58,507 bases of DNA from Methylobacterium sp. J-048. Its GTDB lineage: Bacteria > Pseudomonadota > Alphaproteobacteria > Rhizobiales > Beijerinckiaceae. Each line of letters starts with the position of its first letter. Positions within the stretch are counted from its first letter, which is position 1. The stretch covers positions 1 through 58,507 of the forward strand of contig NZ_JAKSYL010000047.1 in assembly GCF_022829515.1 (NCBI RefSeq), written 5' to 3'. The notes under the pieces were generated by a model. The model made no database searches, was not told the DNA's origin, and saw only the letters and a list, made by a program, of their open reading frames with translations. Of this stretch, positions 26,391 to 34,733 are shown in pieces. The translations under genes and the position numbers were made by a program.

Positions 26391-26651
26391 CTACTGGATC
26401 GAACCGCCGTCCCGCGCCTGCAGCAGCCGCAGGGCCTCTTCCAGCACCGCGTGCAGGTCGGCTGCCCCTTGCAGGCTGAGGGGCAAGCCGACCCGCTGGC
26501 CGTGGATCGTATCGAGGACGATCATGGCGAGGTCCTCCCCGATCAGCAGGCTGGGCTTCGGCAGGCAGAGCGGCAGGACGAAATCGCCCTCGGTCTCGCC
26601 GAGGACATCGAGCGCGTCGCCGGGGCGAAAGGGCTTGGTCTTATCGCTCAT
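26391..26651 (-). CDS. small hypothetical protein
   Basis: An 86-residue protein from ATG 26651, with GAGGA about nine bases upstream. Sequence features: MSDKTKPFRPGDALDVLGE, then a hydrophobic middle (VLPLCLPKPSLLIGEDLAMIVLD) and a helical C-terminus (AADLHAVLEEALRLLQARDG). It has no signal peptide and no recognised domain. It reads the same way as the pentad-repeat gene upstream. Confidence 0.6.
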   Translation of the reverse strand: MSDKTKPFRPGDALDVLGETEGDFVLPLCLPKPSLLIGEDLAMIVLDTIHGQRVGLPLSLQGAADLHAVLEEALRLLQARDGGSIQ

Positions 26652-26738
26652 CGCGGGCTGTCCTCGCGGGCATCTCCGGTACGACGGGCTCAAGGCTACG
26701 CCATCGGGAGGTCCCCCGCCAGTCTTCGCGACGAAGCT

Positions 26739-27038
26739 TCAGCGCGCGGCCCCGTCCCCCCGGTCGAGGACGCGCAGCGACCGGACCGTCAGCGCATCGA
26801 TCTCCAGGGAGCCGACCTTCAGGGAGTTCACGTCGAGTGCTCCGACCCGGGCGCGGCCGACCGAGAGGCAGCCGATCGCGAAGGCGCCGAGCGCGACCGC
26901 GCCGAGGGCCGCGACCCCGATCGCGAGCGCGCCCAACGCCGAGGCACCGACGGCTCCCGCCCCGAGCGCGGCCGCATCGCGAGACCGGCGGGGTCCAGCG
27001 AAGCGGGGCCTCTCCTTCGGAACCGGGGACTCACGCAT
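26739..27038 (-). CDS. small pentad-repeat protein (beta-solenoid-like)
   Basis: A 99-residue protein from ATG 27038, with AAAGGA six bases upstream. From residue ~30 to ~92 it follows a strict five-residue period with I/V/L at the second position: AIGVA, ALGAV, ALGAF, AIGCL, SVGRA, RVGAL, DVNSL, KVGSL, EIDAL, TVRSL. This resembles pentapeptide-repeat right-handed beta-helices. The first half is hydrophobic (Ala/Gly) and could insert in a membrane; the second half is polar. The function is unknown. Confidence 0.72.
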   Translation of the reverse strand: MRESPVPKERPRFAGPRRSRDAAALGAGAVGASALGALAIGVAALGAVALGAFAIGCLSVGRARVGALDVNSLKVGSLEIDALTVRSLRVLDRGDGAAR

Positions 27039-27125
27039 GCGGGATCCTTTCGGCGCAGCGCCTTGTGTCTCGCTCCGGAACGCGCTGCGGTTGGCTCCGG
27101 TTCGCCCGCCGACCGACCGAAGCGC

Positions 27126-27758
27126 TCAGTAGAGCCGCGTGCGGTAGGAATCCGCGATCCGCGCCTCGGCCTCCGGGATATCGGAGGCGGCGGTCTGGTC
27201 GGCCAGGATGCGACCGAGGCTGGGAAAGGTGTCGCGCGCGATGTGGCGTGCCGGATCCCAGAGCTGCGCGCGCATCAGCGCCTTGCCGCAATGGAAGAAC
27301 GCCTCTCGCACCCGCACGATCAGCCCGATCGTCGGCACCGTGCCTTGGGCGCGCATCGGTTCGAGCAGCGCGCGATCCCGCGTCACCGCCGCTGTGCCGT
27401 TCACCCGCAGGGTCTCGTCGATGCCCGGCACGAAGAAGATCAGCCCGATTCCGGGGCTCTCGATGATATTGTGAAAACTGTCGATGCGATTGTTGCCGCG
27501 CCGGTCGGGGATCACCAGGGTGCGGGCATCGGGAACGGCCACGAAGCCCGGCGCGTCGCCCCGGGGGCTGGCATCGGCATGGCCGGCCGCGTCGGCGCTC
27601 GCCAGCACCAGGAACGGCGCGAGCGCGATGAACCGGCGGGCGTAAGCGTCGATGTGATCGAGCACCTTGCCGGCAGCGAGCGCACCGACGGCGCCGAACT
27701 GGGCGCGCAGGTCCGCCGCGTCGCGGATCGTCGCGGGATCCGGGGTTTCGCTGTCCAT
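27126..27758 (-). CDS. pyridoxamine 5'-phosphate oxidase-family flavoprotein
   Basis: A 210-residue FMN-binding split-barrel protein. Recognisable segments are RFIALAPFLVLASADAAGHADASPRGDAPGFV, the FMN-proximal IPDRRGNNRIDSFHNIIESPGIGLIFFVPG, and GTAAVTRD. It resembles the MSMEG_1061-type PPOX subfamily, F420- or FMN-linked oxidoreductases of unknown substrate. ATG at 27758 lies six bases after a consensus AGGAGG. It is probably a stand-alone gene. Confidence 0.87.
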   Translation of the reverse strand: MDSETPDPATIRDAADLRAQFGAVGALAAGKVLDHIDAYARRFIALAPFLVLASADAAGHADASPRGDAPGFVAVPDARTLVIPDRRGNNRIDSFHNIIESPGIGLIFFVPGIDETLRVNGTAAVTRDRALLEPMRAQGTVPTIGLIVRVREAFFHCGKALMRAQLWDPARHIARDTFPSLGRILADQTAASDIPEAEARIADSYRTRLY

Positions 27759-27843
27759 GAGACCCTCCTGAAAACCGCCGATGGCCGGATCACTGCTCCA
27801 AGCTTAACGATGGCCCGGGGCTTTCGGAACGGGGTCGAGCCCG

Positions 27844-29244
27844 TCAGGGCCAGACACGGATCGCCACCGGGCGGCGCAGGAGGTCCCGGTCTGAGGTGAT
27901 CGTGCAGCCCTCGACGCGCAGGCTCGCGTAGGTGAGCAGGGCGCCGTCGCCGACATCGTCGAAGTTGCGGCCCTTCGCCCCCGGATCGAGGAGCGACGGA
28001 TAGGCGATCAGCGGCACGGTCGCCTTGCACGGATCGTCGTACAGGGTCGCGCCTTCGAGGAGCAGGCGCGGCGTGTCCCAGGCGATCAGGTCGCGCGAAC
28101 TCGTCCAGTAGAACCCGGATTTTGCGAACCCCTCCCCGGCCTTGGCCATGAACACCGCGATCCAGGCGCCCGTGCCCCAGTGGCGGACCACGGCGCCGAC
28201 AGGTCCCGGGAATGGCCCCACCGGCCGGCACGTCTCGGGACGCTGGACGGCTTTGCGGTAAGGGTCCGGGAAGGCGGCGGTGAAGCCGGTGCCGGTCCAG
28301 GCGCGCCAGCGGGCCGGGTCGGCGGGATCGTCGCTGCGGAACAGGCAGACACCCGCCTCCTGATCGCTGCCGGGGCGGTCCCAGCCCGTGGTCGAGGCCA
28401 GAACGTAGCGCCAGCGCCCGTCCGCGACGATGTTCGATGGGTTGAAGAAGCCGCGATGTCGGCCCTGGCCAACCTCCTGCCGGAACGGTGCACCGGCCAC
28501 CACGACGGGCGGGCTTTGGCGCAGGAAGCTGCGTCCGCCATCCGTCGAGGCGGCGGCCGTGATCGTGTTGTACCAGCACGCCATGTAGGCCCCTGCCGGG
28601 CAGCGGCCGGGATGCTCGTTGGCCTGGTACTCGTGGTGCAGGAGCGCGGCGACGCGGCTGCCGTCCTCGGTCCAAGTGGCGGTGATCCAGGACCGGTCGT
28701 CATAAGCCGCCGGGTCGGCCTTCTCACCGGAATCGAGCACGACCGTGCAGTCGAGCTTGAGGTGGTCGAGGTCCGGCCCGCGCAGGGCGCGGTTGCGGTA
28801 ATGCATGCCGAACACCGCCACCGCACCGGCGGCATCGCGGAACGCCCGGGCCGGCGCATCCGGGACATCGGCGCCGTCGCAGGCATCGCGCCCGGCCTTG
28901 AACACGATTGATGGCGGCCCGACCAGGGTCAGGGCCGAAAGGGGCGGCTCGGCGGCGGCCCGGGCCGGCGGGGGGATGATGAGGAGGAGCGCCAAGAGGG
29001 CCGCGGCGAGTAGAGCGGTACGCTGCCGGATCCCTCCCCCCTCTGCGGGGGAGGGTGGCCCTCGAAGGGGGTCGGGAGAGGGGCAGCGCGACGCTGCGGG
29101 CTTCGGCTCCCGAAGCGATCTTTCCGGATGCGGCGCTCCCCTCTCCCGACCCCTGGTAACGCAGGGGCCACCCTCCCCCGCAGAGGGGGGAGGGAGAAAC
29201 GGCGCCCCGCCACCCGCACCAGCCATCCCGTACGCCAAACCCAT
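27844..29244 (-). CDS. secreted beta-propeller-like protein, start region invaded by a palindromic repeat
   Basis: An exported protein whose signal peptide (TALLAAALLALLLIIPPPARA) is clear, but whose true start is not. Upstream of the signal the frame stays open through the palindromic repeat at 29032-29194 and reaches an ATG at 29244 (466 residues). No good ribosome-binding site or ATG lies between repeat and signal. The mature part has propeller-like strands: FFNPSNIVADGRWRYVLASTTGWD, CLFRSDDPADPARWRAWTGTGF and SGFYWTSSRDLIAWDTPRLLLEG, reminiscent of sialidase or glycosidase blades. Several Cys residues suggest disulfides. Possibly an extracytoplasmic glycan-binding or hydrolytic protein. 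The repeat may have damaged expression. Confidence 0.65.
   Translation of the reverse strand: MGLAYGMAGAGGGAPFLPPPSAGEGGPCVTRGRERGAPHPERSLREPKPAASRCPSPDPLRGPPSPAEGGGIRQRTALLAAALLALLLIIPPPARAAAEPPLSALTLVGPPSIVFKAGRDACDGADVPDAPARAFRDAAGAVAVFGMHYRNRALRGPDLDHLKLDCTVVLDSGEKADPAAYDDRSWITATWTEDGSRVAALLHHEYQANEHPGRCPAGAYMACWYNTITAAASTDGGRSFLRQSPPVVVAGAPFRQEVGQGRHRGFFNPSNIVADGRWRYVLASTTGWDRPGSDQEAGVCLFRSDDPADPARWRAWTGTGFTAAFPDPYRKAVQRPETCRPVGPFPGPVGAVVRHWGTGAWIAVFMAKAGEGFAKSGFYWTSSRDLIAWDTPRLLLEGATLYDDPCKATVPLIAYPSLLDPGAKGRNFDDVGDGALLTYASLRVEGCTITSDRDLLRRPVAIRVWP
29032..29194. repeat. large nested palindromic element
   Basis: The outer arms 29032-29061 and 29165-29194 are exact 30-base reverse complements. 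The inner arms 29068-29083 and 29138-29153 are exact 16-base reverse complements, and a GCAGC/GCTGC stem lies inside. The whole can fold into one long cruciform. It overlaps the N-terminal frame of the propeller-like gene and is related in composition to the CCCTCTCCC repeats at 48.0 and 53.2 kb. Confidence 0.85.
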
Positions 29245-29350
29245 CGCTGAAATCCGGGTGCGTCCCGGCCACGCCTGGACAAAGCGCGCCAGATTCGCTT
29301 GAGAACGGTTACAGAGTACTTGCCGCCCGGCCGCCGTCCGAAAGTCCCTC

Positions 29351-29959
29351 ATGCTCCTCCTGATCCTCGGGCTCGTGCTGTTCCTCGGCACGCATGCCTT
29401 CTCGATGGTGCGCGCCAAGCGCGCCGAGATCGTCGGCCGGATCGGCGAGGGCCGGTACAAGCTCGGCTACACCGCCCTGTCGCTGCTCGGGCTGGTGCTG
29501 ATCGGGATCGGCTTCCACGATTACCGGCTCGCCGGCTACATCCCGGTCTGGGATCCGCCGGTCTGGACGCGCCACCTCGCCCTGACGCTGGTCTGGCTCG
29601 CCTTCGTGTGCCTCGCCGCCGCCTACTTGCCGGGCCACATCCGGGCCAAGGCCAAGCACCCGATGCTGCTCGCCGTGAAGATCTGGGCGACCGCCCACCT
29701 GCTGGCCAACGGCGATCTCGGCTCGATCCTGCTGTTCGGCGGCTTCCTGGCCTGGGCGGTGGCGGCGCGGATCAGCGCCAAGCGCCGGGCGCTCGCCCCC
29801 GGGGCGGTGGTCGCCCAGCACGGCGGTGCCGTCGCGGCCCCGCATGGCTGGCGCAACGACATCCTGGCCGTGGTGATCGGGACGGCCGTCTGGTTCGTGT
29901 TCTCGCGCTACCTGCACTACCCGCTGATCGGCGTGTCGGTCTGGCCCGGCACCGCCTGA
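29351..29959 (+). CDS. NnrU family membrane protein
   Basis: A 202-residue inner-membrane protein with five to six helices. Family landmarks: LGLVLFLGTHAFSMVRAKRAEIVGRIGEGRYKLGYTALSLLGLVLI, the LPGHIRAKAKHPMLLAVKIWATAHLLANGD segment with conserved His residues, and LGSILLFGGFLAWAV. NnrU relatives are tied to nitrogen-oxide metabolism and, in carotenoid contexts, to isomerases of the Z-ISO type. No denitrification genes are nearby, so the role here is open. ATG at 29351 has no strong ribosome-binding site. Confidence 0.88.
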   Translation: MLLLILGLVLFLGTHAFSMVRAKRAEIVGRIGEGRYKLGYTALSLLGLVLIGIGFHDYRLAGYIPVWDPPVWTRHLALTLVWLAFVCLAAAYLPGHIRAKAKHPMLLAVKIWATAHLLANGDLGSILLFGGFLAWAVAARISAKRRALAPGAVVAQHGGAVAAPHGWRNDILAVVIGTAVWFVFSRYLHYPLIGVSVWPGTA

Positions 29960-30072
29960 GGGCCCCGCACACCCGCCCGACCACGCTCGCTGTCGCCAAC
30001 CCGGCCCCCGTGTGTTAGGCGCGGGGCTCGATAGCTGTGCAAGGTGGCCCGCGGACACGCGCGGGCCGGGAA

Positions 30073-30786
30073 ATGATGGCCGAGAACAACGAGTTCATCC
30101 GCGAGGTCGACGAGGACTATCGCCGCGACCGGATCTTTCAGATCTGGAAGCGCTACAGCGGGGTGATCATCGCGCTCGCCGTGTTGCTGGTGGTGGGCGT
30201 CGCCGGCTGGCGCTACTGGCAGAACCAGCAGCGCGTGGCCGCCGAGACCGCCTCGGTGCAGTTCGACGAAGCCAACCGGCTGGCCCGGGACGGCAAGGTC
30301 GCGGAAGCCGACAAGGTGTTCGACGCGCTGGAGCAGCAGGGGCCGGCAGGCTACCGCCTGCTCTCCCGGTTCCGCTCTGCGGCCGAGACCGGCAAGCGCG
30401 ACCCGGAGGCCGGTGCGAAGGCGTTCGACACGCTCGCCGGTGACACCGGCCTCGGCGACGGCCTGCGTGATCTGGCACGCCTGCGCGCGGCGCTGCTGCG
30501 CCTCGACAGCGCGAACCCGGATCCGGCACTCGCCAACCTCCAGGGGCTCGCCGCCGGCACGCCGTTCCGCCACACCGCCCGCGAGATGCTGGGCCTCGCC
30601 GCCCTCAAGAAGGGCGATTTCGAGGAGGCCGGCCGCTGGTTCGACCAGTTGGTCGCCGATCCCGAGACGCCCCGGAACCTGCGTGAGCGGATCGAAGTCT
30701 ACGCGGCCCTCGTGGCGGGCGGCCCGGTCACCGTGACCGAGGCCAAGCCCGAGGTCGCCGCCCCGCCCCCGCCGATCACGCGCTGA
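30073..30786 (+). CDS. YfgM-like tetratricopeptide membrane protein
   Basis: A 237-residue protein with a cytoplasmic N-terminus ([23 protein letters not shown]), one transmembrane helix (residues ~29-49), and a periplasmic TPR region (~60-220) with [20 protein letters not shown] and [19 protein letters not shown]. YfgM works with the SecYEG/PpiD translocon and periplasmic chaperones. It is 28 bases upstream of der, a conserved pairing. The bamB gene that often sits between the two is absent here. ATG codons at 30073 and 30076 are both possible. Confidence 0.87.
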   Translation: MMAENNEFIREVDEDYRRDRIFQIWKRYSGVIIALAVLLVVGVAGWRYWQNQQRVAAETASVQFDEANRLARDGKVAEADKVFDALEQQGPAGYRLLSRFRSAAETGKRDPEAGAKAFDTLAGDTGLGDGLRDLARLRAALLRLDSANPDPALANLQGLAAGTPFRHTAREMLGLAALKKGDFEEAGRWFDQLVADPETPRNLRERIEVYAALVAGGPVTVTEAKPEVAAPPPPITR

Positions 30787-30814
30787 TTTTTCTTCGAACG
30801 TCTCGAGATACACC

Positions 30815-32161
30815 ATGGACATGCCGACCGTCGCGATCGTCGGGAGGCCGAACGTCGGCAAGTCGACCCTGTTCAACCGCCTCGTGGGCAAGAAGCTCGC
30901 GCTCGTGGACGATCGGCCGGGGGTGACCCGCGACCGGCGCGAGGGCGATGTCGCGTTCGGCGGCCTCCACTTCCGGGTGATCGACACCGCCGGGCTGGAG
31001 GAGGCGGACGCCGCGACCCTCGTCGGCCGGATGCGGATGCAGACCGAGGCGGCGATCCTCGCCGCCGACGTGGTCTTGTTCGTGATCGACGCCCGGGCCG
31101 GGGTGCTGCCGGCCGACCAACCCTTCGCGGAAATGGTGCGCCGGGCCGGCTGCCCGGTCATCCTGATCGCCAACAAGGCCGAAGGCGGCGCCGGACTCGC
31201 CGGCGCCTACGAGGCCTTCACCCTCGGGCTCGGCGACCCGATCCCGTTCTCGGCCGAGCATGGCGAGGGCCTGGGCGAGCTGCACGAGATGCTGAAAGGC
31301 GTCCTGCCCATGCCCGAAGACGACGAGGACGAGGATGACGGCCCCGGTGGCCGTTCCCTGAAGGTCGCCATCATCGGCCGTCCGAATGCCGGCAAGTCGA
31401 CGCTGATCAACCGCATGCTCGGCGAGGATCGCCTGCTGGTCGGCCCCGAGGCCGGCATCACGCGCGATTCGATCTCGCTGGATTGGGAGTGGCGCGGGCG
31501 CAAGATCAAGCTCCACGACACCGCCGGGATGCGCCGCCGCGCGCGGATCGACGACAAATTGGAAAAACTCGCGGTCTCTGACGGGCTGCGCGCCGTCCGC
31601 TTCGCGGAGGTGGTGGTGGTCCTGCTCGACGCCACGATCCCGTTCGAGAAGCAGGATCTCACCATCATCGACCTCGTCGAGAGCGAGGGCCGGGCCGTGG
31701 TGATCGGCCTCAACAAGTGGGATCTGGTGGCCGACCAGCCGGGCCTGCTCAAGCAGCTGCGCGAGGATTGCACGCGCCTGCTGCCGCAAGTGCGCGGCGT
31801 CGCCGTGGTGCCGCTCTCGGGGCTGGCCGGCGAGGGCCTCGACAAGCTGATGCAGGCGGTGGTGCAGGCCTCCGAGGTCTGGGACAAACGGATTTCGACC
31901 TCGCGCATCAACGACTGGCTGAGCGAGGCGACCTCCCGCAACCCGCCCCCGGCGGTGTCGGGTCGGCGGATCAAGATCCGCTACGCCACCCAGGTGAAGA
32001 GCCGACCGCCGCATTTCGCGCTGTTCGGCAACCAGCTCAACGCCCTGCCGAAATCCTACACCCGCTATCTGGTCAACACCCTGCGCGAGACCTTCGAGCT
32101 GCCGGGCACGCCAATCCGGCTGTCGTTGCGGACCTCACAGAACCCGTTCGACAAGGGCTGA
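30815..32161 (+). CDS. der: ribosome biogenesis GTPase Der (EngA)
   Basis: A 448-residue double-domain GTPase required for 50S ribosome maturation. Two Walker A motifs are present: GRPNVGKST near residue 10 and GRPNAGKST near 190, each followed by its own switch ([20 protein letters not shown]), DTAG box and NKxD motif (NKAE in the first domain, a deviation, and NKWD in the second). A KH-like C-terminal domain completes the protein. An acidic linker (EDDEDEDDG) joins the domains. It is an essential core gene, probably co-transcribed with the YfgM-like gene. Confidence 0.98.
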   Translation: MDMPTVAIVGRPNVGKSTLFNRLVGKKLALVDDRPGVTRDRREGDVAFGGLHFRVIDTAGLEEADAATLVGRMRMQTEAAILAADVVLFVIDARAGVLPADQPFAEMVRRAGCPVILIANKAEGGAGLAGAYEAFTLGLGDPIPFSAEHGEGLGELHEMLKGVLPMPEDDEDEDDGPGGRSLKVAIIGRPNAGKSTLINRMLGEDRLLVGPEAGITRDSISLDWEWRGRKIKLHDTAGMRRRARIDDKLEKLAVSDGLRAVRFAEVVVVLLDATIPFEKQDLTIIDLVESEGRAVVIGLNKWDLVADQPGLLKQLREDCTRLLPQVRGVAVVPLSGLAGEGLDKLMQAVVQASEVWDKRISTSRINDWLSEATSRNPPPAVSGRRIKIRYATQVKSRPPHFALFGNQLNALPKSYTRYLVNTLRETFELPGTPIRLSLRTSQNPFDKG

Positions 32162-32170
32162 GGCGGCCCG

Positions 32171-33289
32171 TCACCGGGACGCGTCGGCGATCCAGTCCAC
32201 GGCGGCCGACAGGGCGGCACGCTCGTCCCGGCCATCGGCCAAGGCGGCTTCGAACGCCCCGACCTGCCCGTCCGCGCTGGTGCCCTCGGTGACGATCGCC
32301 CGGGCGCGGGCGACGTCCGCGGCGCATCCGAGCGCGTCGGCATCCTCCTCCACCAGGGCGAGGACCGCCTCCAGCGCCTCGGCGAACGGCACCGCTTCAG
32401 CCCGCGCTTCGTCGATCAGCGTGGCGCGCACGCCGCTATGCTGGGCGCGCCACAGGTTCTCCGAGGCAAGCGCCCGCGAGACCCCGTCGAGCCCGGCATT
32501 GAGGTCGGGCCGGCGCACGCACAGGCGCACGAGGCAGCGGTACAGGGCGGCGACGCACAGCGAATCGTCGAGCCGGGTGCAGGCATCGGCAATACGCAAT
32601 TCCAGGGTCGGGAACTTAATCGACGGGCGCAGGGACCACCACAGAAAGCTCGCATCCGCGATGGCGCCGGAGCGGGTCATGATGTCCACGAACCGCGCAT
32701 GGGCGGCGGCATCGCGGAACAGTTCCGGCAGGCCGGTGCGGGGCAATTCGCCGAAGACGCTCAGCCGATAGGCCATCAGACCGGTCGCCTCCCCCTGCCA
32801 GAACGGCGAGGAAGCCGAGAGCGCCAGCAGCAGCGGCTGGAACGGCAGCAGCCGGTTCATCAGGTCGACCCGCGCGTCCGGGTCCGGCACCTCGACATGG
32901 ACATGCATGCCGCAGATCAGCGCTCGCCGGGCCGCGATGCCGACATCCGACAAGATGCCCTTGTAGCGCTCGCCGTCGGTGGCGGTCTGGCGGGACCAGC
33001 GCGCGAGCGGATGGGTGCCGCAGGCGAGCAGGCTCAAGCCGTTTTCGGCCGCGATGCCGGCGAGTTGCATCCGCTGGCCACCGAGATTGTTTCGCGCAGC
33101 CTGCGCATCGGCCAGCGGCGGCGTGCAGACCTCGACCTGCGCGGCGACCAGCTCGCGCCCGGTCTCGGGCAGCTCCGCCTGCACCCGAGCATGGAAGCCG
33201 GCGAGATCGCCCCGGGGCGTGCCGCGGGTCTCGGCATCGGCGAGGAAATACTCTTCCTCGATGCCGAAGCGGTAGCTATAGACGCTCAT
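32171..33289 (-). CDS. YbdK-type carboxylate-amine ligase (GCS2 family)
   Basis: A 372-residue ATP-dependent ligase related to glutamate-cysteine ligase. ATG at 33289 follows GGAGG. Motifs: YRFGIEEEYFLAD at the N-terminus (ATP/metal-binding Glu residues), LVAAQVEVCTPP, LICGMHVHVEVPD, LSASSPFWQGEATGLMAYR and KFPTLELRIADACT. These match YbdK, which has weak glutamate-cysteine ligase activity and whose physiological substrate is uncertain. It converges on der with only nine bases between the stop codons. Confidence 0.92.
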   Translation of the reverse strand: MSVYSYRFGIEEEYFLADAETRGTPRGDLAGFHARVQAELPETGRELVAAQVEVCTPPLADAQAARNNLGGQRMQLAGIAAENGLSLLACGTHPLARWSRQTATDGERYKGILSDVGIAARRALICGMHVHVEVPDPDARVDLMNRLLPFQPLLLALSASSPFWQGEATGLMAYRLSVFGELPRTGLPELFRDAAAHARFVDIMTRSGAIADASFLWWSLRPSIKFPTLELRIADACTRLDDSLCVAALYRCLVRLCVRRPDLNAGLDGVSRALASENLWRAQHSGVRATLIDEARAEAVPFAEALEAVLALVEEDADALGCAADVARARAIVTEGTSADGQVGAFEAALADGRDERAALSAAVDWIADASR

Positions 33290-33349
33290 CGAGCCTCCGG
33301 ACACGCGACATGCACGCCAACGTCCCGGCCCGCCGGAAGGTGCCGGTCG

Positions 33350-33757
33350 TCAGGGCCGCAGCGCCCCGCCCACCAGCCAGGCCGGATCGAACCAGCGGTC
33401 GGCCTCGCCGTCGTAGGGCAGGCGCGTGATGTCCCAGTTCTGGATGTACTGGGCGTAGACGTTCCACACCGCGATGCCGCCGCCGACGAAGATCCGACGG
33501 CCCGGGTAGCGCTTGAGCACCTGCTCGGGATCCTCGTGGCTGCGGATCACGTCGATGGTGCGGTCCTTGAAGGCGAAGTCTGGCACTGAGGCCACGGTTT
33601 TAGGCCCGGCGATCAGCACGTGACCCATGGTGAGCGCGAAGAAGCGCGTCACGTCCTCCACGAACAGCGGATCGGTGTTGCCCTCCCAGGGCAGGTGCCC
33701 GTTCAGGCCGAGCTGGCCGCGCAGGCCGATCGCACAGATGCAGCGGACGTCGATCAT
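33350..33757 (-). CDS. dmrA: dihydromethanopterin reductase-like DHFR-family protein
   Basis: A 135-residue DHFR-fold protein, shorter than the usual ~160 residues. DHFR landmarks are kept: CICAIGLRGQLGLNGHLPW, RFFALTMGHVLIAGPKT and GRRIFVGGGIAVWNVY (the nucleotide-binding glycines). The size and the unusual LPWEGNTDPLFVEDVTRFF active-site segment match what I recall of DmrA from Methylobacterium extorquens. That enzyme reduces dihydromethanopterin in the last step of tetrahydromethanopterin synthesis, the C1 carrier of methylotrophs. A plain folate reductase cannot be excluded. It lies downstream of an SDR gene on the same strand. Confidence 0.78.
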   Translation of the reverse strand: MIDVRCICAIGLRGQLGLNGHLPWEGNTDPLFVEDVTRFFALTMGHVLIAGPKTVASVPDFAFKDRTIDVIRSHEDPEQVLKRYPGRRIFVGGGIAVWNVYAQYIQNWDITRLPYDGEADRWFDPAWLVGGALRP

Positions 33758-33773
33758 CGTAAATCCCAAACCC

Positions 33774-33814
33774 TGCGGGCTCCGCCCGCAACCCGCCGGG
33801 GCCGCAGGCCCCGG
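33774..33814. repeat. two adjacent hairpins between SDR and dmrA
   Basis: TGCGGGC/GCCCGCA (33774-33790, loop TCC) and CCGGGGCC/GGCCCCGG (33796-33814, loop GCA) fill most of the gap. They may act as an attenuator or RNA-processing site between the two leftward genes. Confidence 0.6.
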
Positions 33815-33819
33815 ACCCC

Positions 33820-34569
33820 CTACTCGGGCGCGCGGAACTGCAGCACCCGATCGGTGGGGAAATCGTAGAGCTTGCCGGTCTCGGTCCAGTCCGGTGCGGC
33901 GAGCCGCACGAAATGGGGGGCGAGATCCTCGGGGGTCTTGAGGGTCTCGGGGTCCTCGCCCGGCATGGCCGAGCGGCGCATGCCGGTTCGCAGCGGCCCC
34001 GGGTTGAGTAGCATCGCCCGGATGGCGGTAGTTTCGTTCTCCGCCGCGTAGGTCCGCACCAGCGCTTCGAGCGCCGCCTTCGAGACTGAGTACGGCCCCC
34101 AATAGGCCCGGCATTTCGAGGCGGCGCCCGAGGAGACGAAGACCACCCGGCCGGCATCGGACATGCGCAGCAGCGGGTCCAACGAGCGGATCAAGCGCCA
34201 GTTGGCCGTGACGTTCACGTCCATCACTTGGCCCCAGACCTTCGGGGTGATGTGGCCGATCGGCATGAGCGCGCCGAGGATGCCGGCATTGCCGACCAGG
34301 ATGTCGAGCCGCTTCCAGCGCTCGTTGATCGCCGCGCCCAGCCGGTCGATGGCGTCGTAATCGGCGAGATCGAAGGGCACGAGGGTAGCGCTGGATCCGG
34401 CCGTCCGGATGGCGTCGTCCAGTTCCTCCAGGGCGCCGACCGTGCGGGCCACCGCGACCACGTGGGCGCCGGCCTCGGCCAGGGCCAGGGCGGCGGCCCG
34501 CCCGATGCCACGGGACGCCCCGGTGACCACCGCCACGCGGCCTTCGAGGATTTTTTGAGACTCAGCCAT
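33820..34569 (-). CDS. short-chain dehydrogenase/reductase
   Basis: A 249-residue classical SDR. Cofactor motif TGASRGIGRA (TGxxxGxG) near residue 16, NAGILGA near 94, catalytic Ser in VFVSSGAAS near 148, and YSVSK (Tyr-x-x-x-Lys) near 160-165. A PGPLRTG segment closes the cofactor pocket. The substrate is unknown. It sits between purF and dmrA on the same strand, separated from each by hairpins. Confidence 0.92.
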   Translation of the reverse strand: MAESQKILEGRVAVVTGASRGIGRAAALALAEAGAHVVAVARTVGALEELDDAIRTAGSSATLVPFDLADYDAIDRLGAAINERWKRLDILVGNAGILGALMPIGHITPKVWGQVMDVNVTANWRLIRSLDPLLRMSDAGRVVFVSSGAASKCRAYWGPYSVSKAALEALVRTYAAENETTAIRAMLLNPGPLRTGMRRSAMPGEDPETLKTPEDLAPHFVRLAAPDWTETGKLYDFPTDRVLQFRAPE

Positions 34570-34577
34570 GCGCGGGA

Positions 34578-34714
34578 CCTAGCGCATTTTGGCGCTAGGC
34601 GGATCAAAAAGTTCCGGTTTCAAAAGGTCCGAGACCTTTTGCGGGTACAGGGTGGAACCCTGCATAGACCCAGGGGCGCTGCCCCTGGACCCCGCCAAAG
34701 GGCTTGCCCTTTGG
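34578..34714. repeat. array of five hairpins between purF and the SDR gene
   Basis: Five perfect stem-loops follow one another: 34578-34599 (CCTAGCGC), 34621-34641 (CAAAAGGTC), 34648-34662 (CAGGGT), 34670-34688 (CCAGGGGC) and 34695-34714 (CCAAAGGGC). Loops are 2-6 bases. The last two resemble the intergenic CCAGGGGC/AAAGGGC palindromes common in Methylobacterium genomes. Likely roles are termination after purF and mRNA 3' protection. Confidence 0.8.
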
Positions 34715-34733
34715 GAACCCCGTATCGGCCGGC

